DNA from: CBDCWA01 sp965223255
Lineage (GTDB): Bacteria; Pseudomonadota; Alphaproteobacteria; Rhizobiales; Hyphomicrobiaceae
DNA: 64,000 nucleotides
Assembly (NCBI GenBank): GCA_965223255.1
Contig: CBDCWA010000004.1
Coordinates: 434,001-498,000 of the forward strand
Direction: 5' to 3'
Made by a program: the position numbers and the translations under genes. Positions 36,798-45,256 of this stretch are shown here, in pieces. The stretch's first letter is position 1; each line of letters starts with the position of its first letter. The notes under the pieces are model-generated. The model searched no databases, was not told where the DNA came from, and was given only the letters and a program-made list of their open reading frames with translations.

Positions 36798-38039
36798 ATG
36801 AACTCTCGCAAAGCTGAAACGAAAATGAAGCGATGGCAACAACAAAGGTGGATCTTGGACGCCGTGGTCAAAACGGTCGGCATCGAATGGGATCAGGGCC
36901 GCATCGGCTCAAAAGCGCGCGTCGTGGGGCTTGAGTCTGTTGGCGAATATCATGCCGTCGCCCGGCGCATCCAAAAGTTCGACGATTGCCATCGCGAATT
37001 TGCCATTCAGGCCAAACGCCGCGAAGCGATTGCCGCCAATTTCGAGGCCCAGGGACGGACCTTTTCCGCACGCAAGGATTATTTGAAAGCAGCCCTTCTG
37101 TGGTCGACGGCGTGCTGGCCGATTTTCGAGGAATGCGATCTTTTGGCTGGCTACGAGGAACGCGTTAATTATTGCTTTGGCAAGTATATCCAATACGCTT
37201 CCAACCCGATTGAGCGCGTCGAGATTCCATTCGGCTCCAAACACATGCCGGCCTATCTGCACCTTCCCCGCGCACCGGCATCGGGTGAACGTTTTCCACT
37301 CCTGATCTGCATCGGCGGCATGGATTCGTGCAAAGAACACATGGTTGGTGCCTATAGTGATCCATTCATGGAGCGCGGCTTTGCGATGCTTGCACTCGAT
37401 GGCCCGGGTCAGGCGGAAGCGATTTCACGCGGCATTTATTTTACGCCGGAAAACTTTGGCGACGCGGCAGAGGCAGTTCTGGCCTGGATCAAAACCCACC
37501 CGGCCGTCGACCCCGAACGGTTGGTAATGCGCGGCTCGAGCTTCGGGACCTATTTCGGCACCGTCGCCTCCGCTGCGATGGGAGAGCGCATTCTTGGATT
37601 TGCAGCATCAGGCATATGCCAGGAACCGGGCGCCAATACGATTTTCAACACCGCTTCGCCGACCTTCAAGATGCGCTTCATGATGATGTCCAATTTCGAG
37701 GATGAGGATGCCTTCGATGAATTCTGCCAGGGCATCGACGCCCGCCGGTTTGCCGGTGACATCAAGGCGCCGTATATGATTCAAGCTGGCGAACGCGATC
37801 AACTCTCACCCATCGAATGCACAGAGGAATTGTTCGAGTTGATCAAGGCACCGAAGCGATTGGTGATTTGGGAGGGTGCCAATCATGGCATTGCCGATAC
37901 GCCAAGCGTCACCAATGGCGAAGAGAAAAACGCCATGATGGCCGACTGGTTCCTCGACCGCTTGGCCGGCAAACCGATGCCATCAGAACGCGTATTCATT
38001 GAATCGTCAGGCAAACAAGTCATTACGCCTTATGCGTGA
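36798..38039 (+). CDS. Alpha/beta hydrolase resembling 2,6-dihydroxypseudooxynicotine hydrolase / FrsA
   Basis: Protein of 413 residues with an N-terminal helical cap (about 1-140) and a C-terminal alpha/beta hydrolase core. Catalytic candidates are Ser248 (RGSSFGTYFG), Asp334 (AGERDQLSP) and His363 (GANHGIAD). This arrangement matches the DHPON hydrolase group, which cleaves a C-C bond next to a dihydroxypyridine ring in Arthrobacter nicotine breakdown, and also FrsA-type esterases. The substrate is therefore uncertain, but a C-C hydrolase fits the surrounding ring-degradation genes. A strong terminator follows directly. Confidence 0.85.
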   Translation: MNSRKAETKMKRWQQQRWILDAVVKTVGIEWDQGRIGSKARVVGLESVGEYHAVARRIQKFDDCHREFAIQAKRREAIAANFEAQGRTFSARKDYLKAALLWSTACWPIFEECDLLAGYEERVNYCFGKYIQYASNPIERVEIPFGSKHMPAYLHLPRAPASGERFPLLICIGGMDSCKEHMVGAYSDPFMERGFAMLALDGPGQAEAISRGIYFTPENFGDAAEAVLAWIKTHPAVDPERLVMRGSSFGTYFGTVASAAMGERILGFAASGICQEPGANTIFNTASPTFKMRFMMMSNFEDEDAFDEFCQGIDARRFAGDIKAPYMIQAGERDQLSPIECTEELFELIKAPKRLVIWEGANHGIADTPSVTNGEEKNAMMADWFLDRLAGKPMPSERVFIESSGKQVITPYA

Positions 38040-38043
38040 AACA

Positions 38044-38074
38044 GAAAAAAGGCTGACCGAGGGTCAGCCTTTTT
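38044..38074. terminator. Strong bidirectional terminator
   Basis: AAAAAAGGCTGACC (38044-38057) pairs perfectly with GGTCAGCCTTTTTT (38061-38074) around GAG, with further T residues to 38077. It lies between convergent hydrolase genes and should work in both directions. Confidence 0.88.
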
Positions 38075-38098
38075 TTTTGCAATGCATCGGCCATAATA

Positions 38099-38929
38099 TT
38101 AGGCATCCAAGAATTGCAACACCCTGGCGTTGAATTCGTCCGCACATTCGACGTTACCGAGGTGCGAGGCATGCTCAAAAACATGCAGTTCTGACTTTGC
38201 CATTAACGGCACGAAATCATCGGTATAACCGGGATTACGCAAGGGATCGTAGCGGCCTGCAAAAACAAGTGCCGGGATTTTGATGTTGGCATAATCGATC
38301 GCGGCACGCTCACTGGAGTTGGCATCGCGGAACGGCGCCTTAAGCCGGGCCGCCGCTGTCGCCTCCCACGCGCCAGCAAGATTGGCCATCTCCACCCGCC
38401 TGTCTATATAGGCATCATCCTGCGCCCATTTTTTATCATGGAAACACACCTCGACGACCTTTCGCATATGCTCTTTGGTACCGTCGTAGGAATTCAGGAT
38501 CTGGCGTTCCGCATTGTTCGGCGCATCACCGCCACCGGAACAGCAGATAACCTTGACCATCGGCCAATCGGGGTTATCGCGCGCTGCAACAGCGAGGCAA
38601 AGCCCGCCAGACATTGAGCTGCCGGCGGCCACGACGTCTTTAACACCCATCACTTCGATAAAGCGTTTGATGTGCCAGATCCGACGTCCGAATTGCCCTT
38701 GAAAATCGAACACTTTTGCAGTCAACCCGAAGCCCAAATGGTCGGGAGCAAGCACATGATGCTTTTGCGACAGCGCGTCGATATTAAATTCCCAGGAGAA
38801 TTCAGCGCACCCGCCAAATTCAGCCGAATGCAGCAAAAGCAGTGTCGGCCGCTTACCCTTGTGCTCTGCACCCGCTTCGAAGAAATGGGTGCGAAAACCG
38901 TCTACGTCGATATACTGACCCTGCTTCAT
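38099..38929 (-). CDS. Alpha/beta hydrolase (MhpC-like) with unusual nucleophile elbow
   Basis: Protein of 276 residues resembling meta-cleavage-product hydrolases. The oxyanion region is LLLLHSAEFGG, the likely nucleophile is Ser105 in AGSSMSGG, the acid in AGRYDPLRNPG and the His in HASHLGNVE. The elbow reads G-S-S-M-S-G rather than G-x-S-x-G, so the last Gly is shifted or replaced. Its start overlaps the stop of the upstream flavin monooxygenase gene as ATGA, showing translational coupling. Likely role: hydrolysis of the monooxygenase or ring-fission product. Confidence 0.83.
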   Translation of the reverse strand: MKQGQYIDVDGFRTHFFEAGAEHKGKRPTLLLLHSAEFGGCAEFSWEFNIDALSQKHHVLAPDHLGFGLTAKVFDFQGQFGRRIWHIKRFIEVMGVKDVVAAGSSMSGGLCLAVAARDNPDWPMVKVICCSGGGDAPNNAERQILNSYDGTKEHMRKVVEVCFHDKKWAQDDAYIDRRVEMANLAGAWEATAAARLKAPFRDANSSERAAIDYANIKIPALVFAGRYDPLRNPGYTDDFVPLMAKSELHVFEHASHLGNVECADEFNARVLQFLDA

Positions 38930-40095
38930 TCTGCAGCCACCTGACGATTAAGGGGTTTGGTGCGTGGCAAATCCCGCACCTGCGGGTAAACTTCTTTCGC
39001 GAACAATTTGATCGACTTGATCGTTCGCTCATGGCTCATGAAACCGGCCTGCATCATCATCAGCAGATGGTCCATGCCACCGACGAGATCATAGAGCCGG
39101 CGGATCTGCTGTGCGACAACGTCTGGCGTCCCATAAATCAAGGCACCCTGGTCTTGCAGATAGTCCAGCGTTGCCGCCCGCATCCGCTCAGTCCGTCCAG
39201 TGAACGTACCCTTCAGCGCTGATACGTTGGCGGCCAACGGCACGTAGCCCGGCGGATTACCAAATTGCGGCTCGCTCTTGGCATTGAGATACCAGGTAAG
39301 TTCCTTTGCGCCTTCCGATGCCTCTTCTTCGGTATCGCCTATGAACACCAAAGGCATAAAGGCAGTCCCACCGGATCCCGGAACGCCGCGGTCGATATAA
39401 GCGCTGCGATAGCCGTCGAACATCCACTTCACCTTTTCATGAGGCTGCAGGAATGTTGCAAACGTTAGACCGCGGTCGGCTGTCTTCTTAATGTTTTCGA
39501 GATCGCTGGATCCAGTCGTCCAAATCGGTGGGTGCGGTTGCTGATAAGGCCGAGGCCAAAGATTGATCGCCCGCTTATGGGTAAATCTCCCTTCGAAATT
39601 GAAAGGACCGTCATGGCTGGTCCAGGCCTTCTGGACGAGATCGATCCCTTCCCAGAGCCGTTCACCAGTTTGGGTTGGATTGGAATTAGACCCAAATATC
39701 TCATATGGCACGCCGCGCACAAAACCGACGTCGAGACGACCGTAAGAGATGCAGTCCACCATCGCCATTTCTTCCGCGATGCGGATAGGATCGCCGCGAT
39801 TGGCAATCGGATTCCCGAGAATGCAGATACGCCCCTTACTGGTTTGGCGCGCCAGAACAGCGGCACTTAAGGGGGCTGCCACATCGATGCAGGTCGCAGT
39901 CTGATGGTGCTCATTGAGCAGCATATTGAGCCCCGCTTCAGAGGCGACCATATACTCGTCCAGGTAGCGTTTATAGAGATCCGCGGCCTTTTTCGGATCG
40001 CAAAGCCGCGATGGGATATTCACGCGAAAGCTCGTCAGCTGATCCGTATCGCCAAGATAGGGATAGGGCATCTCGGTAAAAAACCATGCTTCCAT
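38926..40095 (-). CDS. Luciferase-like (LLM class) flavin-dependent monooxygenase
   Basis: TIM-barrel flavoenzyme of 389 residues that uses reduced FMN and oxygen (or F420 in some relatives). Marks of this subgroup are LLNEHHQTAT (about 60-70), GRICILGNPIANRGDPIRIAEEMAMVD and YGRLDVGFVRG. It is paralogous to the enzyme at 43188: both share NEHHQ, GKI/GRI-x-ILGN and PxRIAEExAMxD. It is sandwiched between two alpha/beta hydrolase genes (38 bases from one, overlapping the other) downstream of ribBX. A separate flavin reductase would be needed and none is seen in the window. Confidence 0.88.
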   Translation of the reverse strand: MEAWFFTEMPYPYLGDTDQLTSFRVNIPSRLCDPKKAADLYKRYLDEYMVASEAGLNMLLNEHHQTATCIDVAAPLSAAVLARQTSKGRICILGNPIANRGDPIRIAEEMAMVDCISYGRLDVGFVRGVPYEIFGSNSNPTQTGERLWEGIDLVQKAWTSHDGPFNFEGRFTHKRAINLWPRPYQQPHPPIWTTGSSDLENIKKTADRGLTFATFLQPHEKVKWMFDGYRSAYIDRGVPGSGGTAFMPLVFIGDTEEEASEGAKELTWYLNAKSEPQFGNPPGYVPLAANVSALKGTFTGRTERMRAATLDYLQDQGALIYGTPDVVAQQIRRLYDLVGGMDHLLMMMQAGFMSHERTIKSIKLFAKEVYPQVRDLPRTKPLNRQVAAE

Positions 40096-40133
40096 CAGGC
40101 AATTTCCTTATGTCCCGAACCACCGCCGCACAG

Positions 40134-40913
40134 TCATAGAAACGCGCGCGCTTCCTTTAGGAACGCCTCAGGCTGTTCCATGTGCGGATAGTGCGCCGCC
40201 TCGGCAATAGTCTTAAATTGAGCGCCAGGAATGTGATCCGCATAAGCCTTGCCGTAATCCTTGGTCGTCAGCCCATCTTGCTCCCCCCAGACCACGAGCG
40301 TCGGCACCTGTATACGGTGCAAACGATGCTTCAGCTTGGGGTTGTGCATATAAGGCTCCCAGCAGAAGCGCGCAAAGGTCTCTTTATTGCGCGCAATAAT
40401 CGTCAGTTGATCATCACTCATCGAGGTGTAATCACGCTCGCCTTTCTTGGCATCATGCCACACCCAGCTGCGCACCTTATCCGACGAGTTGACCCATAGA
40501 TCCTTGATATCGACATCAAACGGCCCACCGACCTTGATTCCATAGGAGCCAACAAGCACCAGCTTGGAAATGAAGCTGTCGTCCTTAGTAGCAACCTCCG
40601 CCGCAATCCAACCGCCATAACTGAAACCAATTACCGGCACATTTTGAAGATTGAGGTGATCGACGAGATCCAGAACGATATAAGCTGCATCGTCGGGACG
40701 GGTCACCCAATTCGGTCGCTCTGAACGCCCAAACCCGGGCGGCGACGGTATGATCAATTCGTGATCCTTGGCAAGATCATTGAGCACGGGCGAGTCTAGC
40801 TCGAGCGCTTCCTCACCATAAAGCACCAGCATCTGGGGCCCGCTGCCTCTACGCTCAACCTCAATTTCCATATTACTGAGCGTAATTTGCTCAGCCGTCC
40901 CATTTGCGCTCAT
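40134..40913 (-). CDS. Alpha/beta-fold hydrolase
   Basis: Protein of 259 residues with oxyanion region around VLYGEEALELDSP, nucleophile elbow GFSYGG, acid in WGEQDGLTTKDYG and His in AAHYPHMEQPE. The usual HG dipeptide of the oxyanion loop is replaced by YGEE. It precedes the monooxygenase gene by 38 bases in the same operon, and ribBX lies 69 bases upstream. It resembles the fourth hydrolase at 44432, which is likewise paired with a monooxygenase. Confidence 0.85.
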   Translation of the reverse strand: MSANGTAEQITLSNMEIEVERRGSGPQMLVLYGEEALELDSPVLNDLAKDHELIIPSPPGFGRSERPNWVTRPDDAAYIVLDLVDHLNLQNVPVIGFSYGGWIAAEVATKDDSFISKLVLVGSYGIKVGGPFDVDIKDLWVNSSDKVRSWVWHDAKKGERDYTSMSDDQLTIIARNKETFARFCWEPYMHNPKLKHRLHRIQVPTLVVWGEQDGLTTKDYGKAYADHIPGAQFKTIAEAAHYPHMEQPEAFLKEARAFL

Positions 40914-40982
40914 TCACTTTTACCCTTTCGACCATCGAGCCCTTTTTGCCGGGCACTTCATACAATCGCAGCCGAAACCTCA

Positions 40983-42131
40983 TCAAATTTCGGGGATCGG
41001 CTCCTGCGATACCAGCGTAATACCGTACCCATCCAAGCCCACGATATTGCGTTGCGTATTCGTCAGCAGCTTCATCTTGCGTACGCCGAGATCTTGTAGA
41101 ATCTGGGCGCCAATACCGTACTGCCTGAGTTCTGCAATTGGTTGTTTTATCTGAGCACCAGCCCGCTCGCGAACCATACGGCTCAGGGTTGACGGCGCCG
41201 GTTCTCGGATAATGACGATTACGCCTCTGTTTATTTTCGAAATGTAGCGCAATGAAGCTTCCAGCTCACCGCCTCTAGCCCGTGCTTCGCCCCCGAAAAA
41301 TCGGCCGATGCTTGTATCGCCAAGCGCATCAGCGAACAGATTGAATTGGTGCATGCGGACTGGGACCGGCTCATCCCCCGAAAGGTCGCCGCGCACCAAG
41401 GCAACGTGTTCGGCATAGTTGACTTTATTGGCATAGACGCGGGCGCGAAAACTGCCACCATAACGGCTTTCGATGGTGGTCTCTGCCACCACTTCGATGA
41501 GATGCTCGGTGCGGCGGCGATAAGCAATCAAGTCGGCGATTGTCGCGATATTCAATCCGTGCTGCTGCGCAAACACCATCAGGTCCGGCATTCGCGCCAT
41601 CGAGCCATCATCATTCATAATCTCGCAAATGACACCCGCCGGCATTAGACCAGCCATGCGCGCGATGTCGACAGCGGCTTCCGTATGTCCGGCCCGCACC
41701 AACACGCCGCCCTCCTGTGCAACCAACGGAAACACGTGCCCTGGCGTGGATATGTCCTGGCGGCCCATTTTGGGGTCGATGGCAACGGCAATGGTTTTGG
41801 CACGATCGGCCGCGGATATACCGGTCGTGACACCTTCGCGCGCCTCGATGGAAACAGTAAAGGCCGTTTGGTGGCGGGTCTGGTTATGTGATGACATCGG
41901 CTGCAAACCGAGCAGTCCAACCCGCTCCTGCGTAAGGGAGAGGCAGATCAGACCGCGGCCATACTTGGCCATAAAGTTAATGACATCGGCATCAGCTTTT
42001 TCGGCAGGAATGACCAAATCGCCTTCATTTTCCCGATCTTCATCATCGACCAGGATAAATATGCGCCCCTGCTGCGCATCTTCGATGACGTCTTCAATTG
42101 ACGCAAGTTTGCCAACCGCCTTATTCACCAT
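40983..42131 (-). CDS. ribB: RibBX: DHBP synthase fused to a degenerate GTP cyclohydrolase II domain
   Basis: The N-terminal half (about 10-205) is 3,4-dihydroxy-2-butanone 4-phosphate synthase, supplying the four-carbon unit of riboflavin: VDDEDRENEGDLVIPAE, GLICLSLT, TGISAADRAKTI and GHVFPLVAQEGGVLVRAGHTEAAVD are all canonical. The C-terminal half has the GTP cyclohydrolase II fold, but the zinc motif (C-x10-C-x-C) is replaced by MHQFNLFADALGDTSIGRFF, with no Cys, and the NIGL-type catalytic loop is lost, so it should not be active. This RibBX form occurs in several alphaproteobacteria. The ATG at 42131 has AAGG upstream. It is placed as first gene of the monooxygenase operon. Confidence 0.93.
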   Translation of the reverse strand: MVNKAVGKLASIEDVIEDAQQGRIFILVDDEDRENEGDLVIPAEKADADVINFMAKYGRGLICLSLTQERVGLLGLQPMSSHNQTRHQTAFTVSIEAREGVTTGISAADRAKTIAVAIDPKMGRQDISTPGHVFPLVAQEGGVLVRAGHTEAAVDIARMAGLMPAGVICEIMNDDGSMARMPDLMVFAQQHGLNIATIADLIAYRRRTEHLIEVVAETTIESRYGGSFRARVYANKVNYAEHVALVRGDLSGDEPVPVRMHQFNLFADALGDTSIGRFFGGEARARGGELEASLRYISKINRGVIVIIREPAPSTLSRMVRERAGAQIKQPIAELRQYGIGAQILQDLGVRKMKLLTNTQRNIVGLDGYGITLVSQEPIPEI

Positions 42132-42466
42132 TTCGACCTTGTGACGTGTTCTAGCGCGCCAGCAAACGGCCCCCAAATCGAAAACACGGTAGCAGCGCGC
42201 ACCCTAGACTGACTTCTAAATCGACACTCACAGATTGTCCATTACCGGCGACAACTTGCCAATCGAAAGACAATGGCGGCGTAGCCCGAATAGCGTAAAC
42301 GCTTGGGCATTGCGCCTGATCCACCTCCTGACGCGCCGTAGAGCCGCCCGCGAAGCAACCTGTGGTCAATCTGCGAGGCACGCTCTAGATTGGGTCTCAT
42401 AAGGCAAATGGCGGCCAAAATCGACGCCCAGCCACCGATTAACCGCGATCATGGAGGATTCGAGCG
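42132..42466. other. Divergent promoter region between ribBX and the cupin gene
   Basis: This 335-base region carries promoters in both directions. I searched by eye for an FMN riboswitch upstream of ribBX and see none. A dyad AGCGT-AA-ACGCT lies at 42292-42303. GGAGGATT precedes the cupin ATG. No ORF is supported. Confidence 0.45.
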
Positions 42467-42961
42467 ATGCCAGAACGAGACCCAAGACTGGGCAAAATCC
42501 ACCGGATCGTAACCGGCCACGACAACAGCGGTATCGCCAAGGTTCTCATCGACGATAGTGCAAACAATGCCAAAGGTACCCGCCCAGGCATGTCGTCTAC
42601 CCTCATTTGGGCTACCGACCGAAATCCGGCAGACATTGCCATTGGCGAGAATATCGAGGACATGGGCGCCAGAAAACTGGGCACCGCACCACCAGCCAAC
42701 GGTTCACGCTTCATCGTTATGGATTTCTTGCCCGGCACACCTGGGCGCATGCATCGCACCGAAACAATTGATTATATCATTTGCCTCGAAGGCGAAATTG
42801 ACATGGATATGGACGAACAAACTGTGACCCTAAAGGCGGGTGACATCATGGTCCAACGCGGCACCAATCATTCTTGGTGCAATCGCGGCACGGAAAAGGC
42901 GAGGCTTGCCATCGTACTGCTTGACGCAGCGCCTATCGGTATCGGCCAACCGGTCGTTTGA
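42467..42961 (+). CDS. Cupin-domain protein
   Basis: Small 164-residue protein with a cupin-2 barrel in the C-terminal half: GRMHRTETIDYIICLEGEIDM provides the His/Glu motif and AGDIMVQRGTNHSWCNRG the second motif with His. Similar proteins occur beside aromatic-degradation and flavin-monooxygenase genes, with no assigned reaction. It starts a plus-strand run followed after 226 bases by the second monooxygenase gene. Ribosome site GGAGGATT. Confidence 0.82.
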   Translation: MPERDPRLGKIHRIVTGHDNSGIAKVLIDDSANNAKGTRPGMSSTLIWATDRNPADIAIGENIEDMGARKLGTAPPANGSRFIVMDFLPGTPGRMHRTETIDYIICLEGEIDMDMDEQTVTLKAGDIMVQRGTNHSWCNRGTEKARLAIVLLDAAPIGIGQPVV

Positions 42962-43129
42962 TAGAATCGGACTTTATGACGCTTTGAGGTTGACCCATAT
43001 TGCAAGCGGCCTAGGATTACCGTCAATCAAGCCATCGCGTGCCAACCGTCGGCTTGGGAAGGTGCAGTCCGACCTGCAGGCCATCCAGCTCGCGAATTGA
43101 GGGACTTGAACATTACCAATCGCTATTGC

Positions 43130-43146
43130 ATGGCGCATTGCGCCAT
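43130..43146. promoter_or_regulatory. 17-base palindrome upstream of the second monooxygenase gene
   Basis: ATGGCGCA and TGCGCCAT are perfect 8-base arms around a single T, ending 41 bases before the ATG at 43188. There is no T-tract, so an operator is more likely than a terminator. The half-site TGGCGC reappears as the palindrome TGGCGCGCCA at 50655-50664. Confidence 0.5.
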
Positions 43147-43187
43147 CAATTCAGCGCGTGGTTCGATCCGGCAAGGAGGAAATTCGA

Positions 43188-44435
43188 ATGCAGCAACCCG
43201 TGCAGCTCTATTGCTGGCATTTTATGTCCTATCCGCACTTGCCGACCGATTTTGATGATCGTTATGAATCCGGTTGGGTCACCGTTCCCAACGCACTATG
43301 GGATCGTGAACGCAGCCGCGGACTTTATCAGGAATACATTGATCAGCTCGTGTATGCCTCAGAGATCGATTTCGACGGCATGGTCTTGAACGAGCATCAC
43401 CAGAACATTTATGGCCTAATGCCATCACCCAATATCATCGCCGCGGCACTGACACAGAAAACCAAACGCGGCAAGATCGTCGTCCTTGGCAATCTGCTAC
43501 CGTTACACATGAATCCGCTGCGCATTGCCGAAGAGTACGCGATGCTCGACAACATGTCCGATGGCCGCATCATCGCCGGCTTTGCCCCCGGCTCCGGGCC
43601 TGAAACATTCAATTACGATCTGCCGTCTGCCGCCTCTCGCGATCAGTTCTGGGAGGCCGTCGACCTGATCCGGCGCGCCTGGACCGAAGACGGACCATTT
43701 GAATACGAAGGCGCTCATTATCCTCTGCGCTACGTCAATCCTTGGCCACAACCGACACAGCGCCCACACCCCCAGATCTGGATACCCGGTGCGCGTTCAC
43801 GCGGCACCCTGCATCAGATAGCGAAACACGGATACTGCTACTTCCTTTCCTCCCGGTCGCATGGGTCAGCGACCGCAAAATCGCAACAACTTTTCGCTGA
43901 CGTACTGGAGCAGCACGGTGATACCTATCATCCCTTCCGTATGGGTATCTTAATGTCGGCTTATGTCGCTGAGACAGACGCCCAGGCACAAGAAGAATCG
44001 CATGAAGGCATTTGGTATTTCTTGAAGAACTGCCTCAAGGGCCACCAGCGTCGCGAAGGCCGCCAGTTGACCTTCGGCCCCGGTGTTCCTTACATTCCGC
44101 CAAGTGAATTCCGCTCATATCTTGAACACACCGATCCCACCACCCCATTGCTGGGCGACAGCGAAGATTGGGATGATTTGCAGCGCTCCTCCTCCATCAT
44201 GGTCGGCAGTCCCGACACGGTCTACGAGAAGTTTAAGGCCGTCATTGATGCCGCCCCTGTCGGCCACCTTTTGATTCAGTTCCATATGGGCAATATGCCC
44301 GACGAATTGGCACGAAAGAGCATGCGCCTGTTTGCCACCGAAGTGGCACCACGGCTACGCGAATACTCCAAGAAGTCATTTGCCGAGAGGTTTCCCAAAA
44401 TGGAAGCAACACTTGGTGGGGAGGCCGTCGTTTGA
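43188..44435 (+). CDS. Luciferase-like (LLM class) flavin-dependent monooxygenase, second copy
   Basis: TIM-barrel flavin monooxygenase of 415 residues. It shares with the 38926 enzyme the LNEHHQ motif, GKIVVLGNLLPLHMNPLRIAEEYAMLD and DGRIIAGFAPGSGPE. The MQQPVQLYCWHFMSYPHLP opening follows a near-perfect AAGGAGG ribosome site, which fixes the start at 43188. Stop and start of the next hydrolase gene overlap (TTGA), so the pair is translationally coupled, repeating the hydrolase-monooxygenase pairing seen at 38-41 kb. The substrate is unknown. Confidence 0.88.
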   Translation: MQQPVQLYCWHFMSYPHLPTDFDDRYESGWVTVPNALWDRERSRGLYQEYIDQLVYASEIDFDGMVLNEHHQNIYGLMPSPNIIAAALTQKTKRGKIVVLGNLLPLHMNPLRIAEEYAMLDNMSDGRIIAGFAPGSGPETFNYDLPSAASRDQFWEAVDLIRRAWTEDGPFEYEGAHYPLRYVNPWPQPTQRPHPQIWIPGARSRGTLHQIAKHGYCYFLSSRSHGSATAKSQQLFADVLEQHGDTYHPFRMGILMSAYVAETDAQAQEESHEGIWYFLKNCLKGHQRREGRQLTFGPGVPYIPPSEFRSYLEHTDPTTPLLGDSEDWDDLQRSSSIMVGSPDTVYEKFKAVIDAAPVGHLLIQFHMGNMPDELARKSMRLFATEVAPRLREYSKKSFAERFPKMEATLGGEAVV

Positions 44436-45256
44436 GCATCAAAGCACTAGACATCCGCGGGCGCAAAGTCGCCTACTTCGACACCGGCACCGGGGCACCG
44501 CTCCTATATCTGCATGGTTGGGCAGACATTCACGCATTGACCGGCGAACTGCAACCGTTTCATCAGGCGCTGGCCGCACGCAGCCGGCTTCTCGCACCAG
44601 CCCATCCCGGTCTCAACGGCACCGACGATCTGCCCAACAGCTGGAGCATCGACGACGTCACATTCCACATGCTGGAAGTGATGGACGCATTCCAACTTTC
44701 GACATGCGATGTCGTCGGCCATTCATTCGGCGGTTGGCTCGCCGCAGAACTTGCAACGCGCGTCCCCGAACGGATACGCAGCCTCACACTGATTGGTGCC
44801 ATGGGTCTGTTTGTCGAGGGCGCACCAACGGCCGATATATTCATGCATGCTCAGCCCGAACGCGGAGTCGATTATAGAACGTTACGGAATTTGTTGTTTA
44901 CCGGCCCCGACGCGCCACTTGCCCTTGAGTACTATCCAAACGGACGGACAGATTTGGATATCGAAGTGCGCCGCTACCAGATGTTACGCACCGGTTCGTA
45001 TGTCGGCTTCAAGCCACCCTATTTCTACAATCGCCAGCTCGCCGATCGCTTATATCGCGCCAACATGCCGGCAACCGTGATCTGGGGCGCCGAAGACCAT
45101 TTCGTACCGATTGCTCACGGAACTGCGTTTGTCGAGAAACTCGGCAATGCCAAAAGCGGCATGACCACGATTGCCGCCGCAGGCCACTCTGCGCCCCTGG
45201 AGCAACCCGAAGCCACATCGGCCGCCGTCCTCGCCCACCTGGAGGAGAATACGTGA
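44432..45256 (+). CDS. Alpha/beta-fold hydrolase
   Basis: Protein of 274 residues with oxyanion HGW in LYLHGWADIHAL, nucleophile elbow VGHSFGG, acid in WGAEDHFVP and His in AAGHSAPLEQPE. Start is TTG inside the overlap with the monooxygenase stop, preceded by GGTGGGGAGG. It likely acts on the monooxygenase product. Its own stop overlaps the next gene's GTG (GTGA), making a coupled three-gene unit. Confidence 0.88.
   Translation: MSIKALDIRGRKVAYFDTGTGAPLLYLHGWADIHALTGELQPFHQALAARSRLLAPAHPGLNGTDDLPNSWSIDDVTFHMLEVMDAFQLSTCDVVGHSFGGWLAAELATRVPERIRSLTLIGAMGLFVEGAPTADIFMHAQPERGVDYRTLRNLLFTGPDAPLALEYYPNGRTDLDIEVRRYQMLRTGSYVGFKPPYFYNRQLADRLYRANMPATVIWGAEDHFVPIAHGTAFVEKLGNAKSGMTTIAAAGHSAPLEQPEATSAAVLAHLEENT

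Noticed and set aside
42132..42466. FMN riboswitch upstream of ribBX
   Set aside because: The conserved stems and the AGGGCGGGG-like and GCCGAC-like segments are absent on the minus strand.
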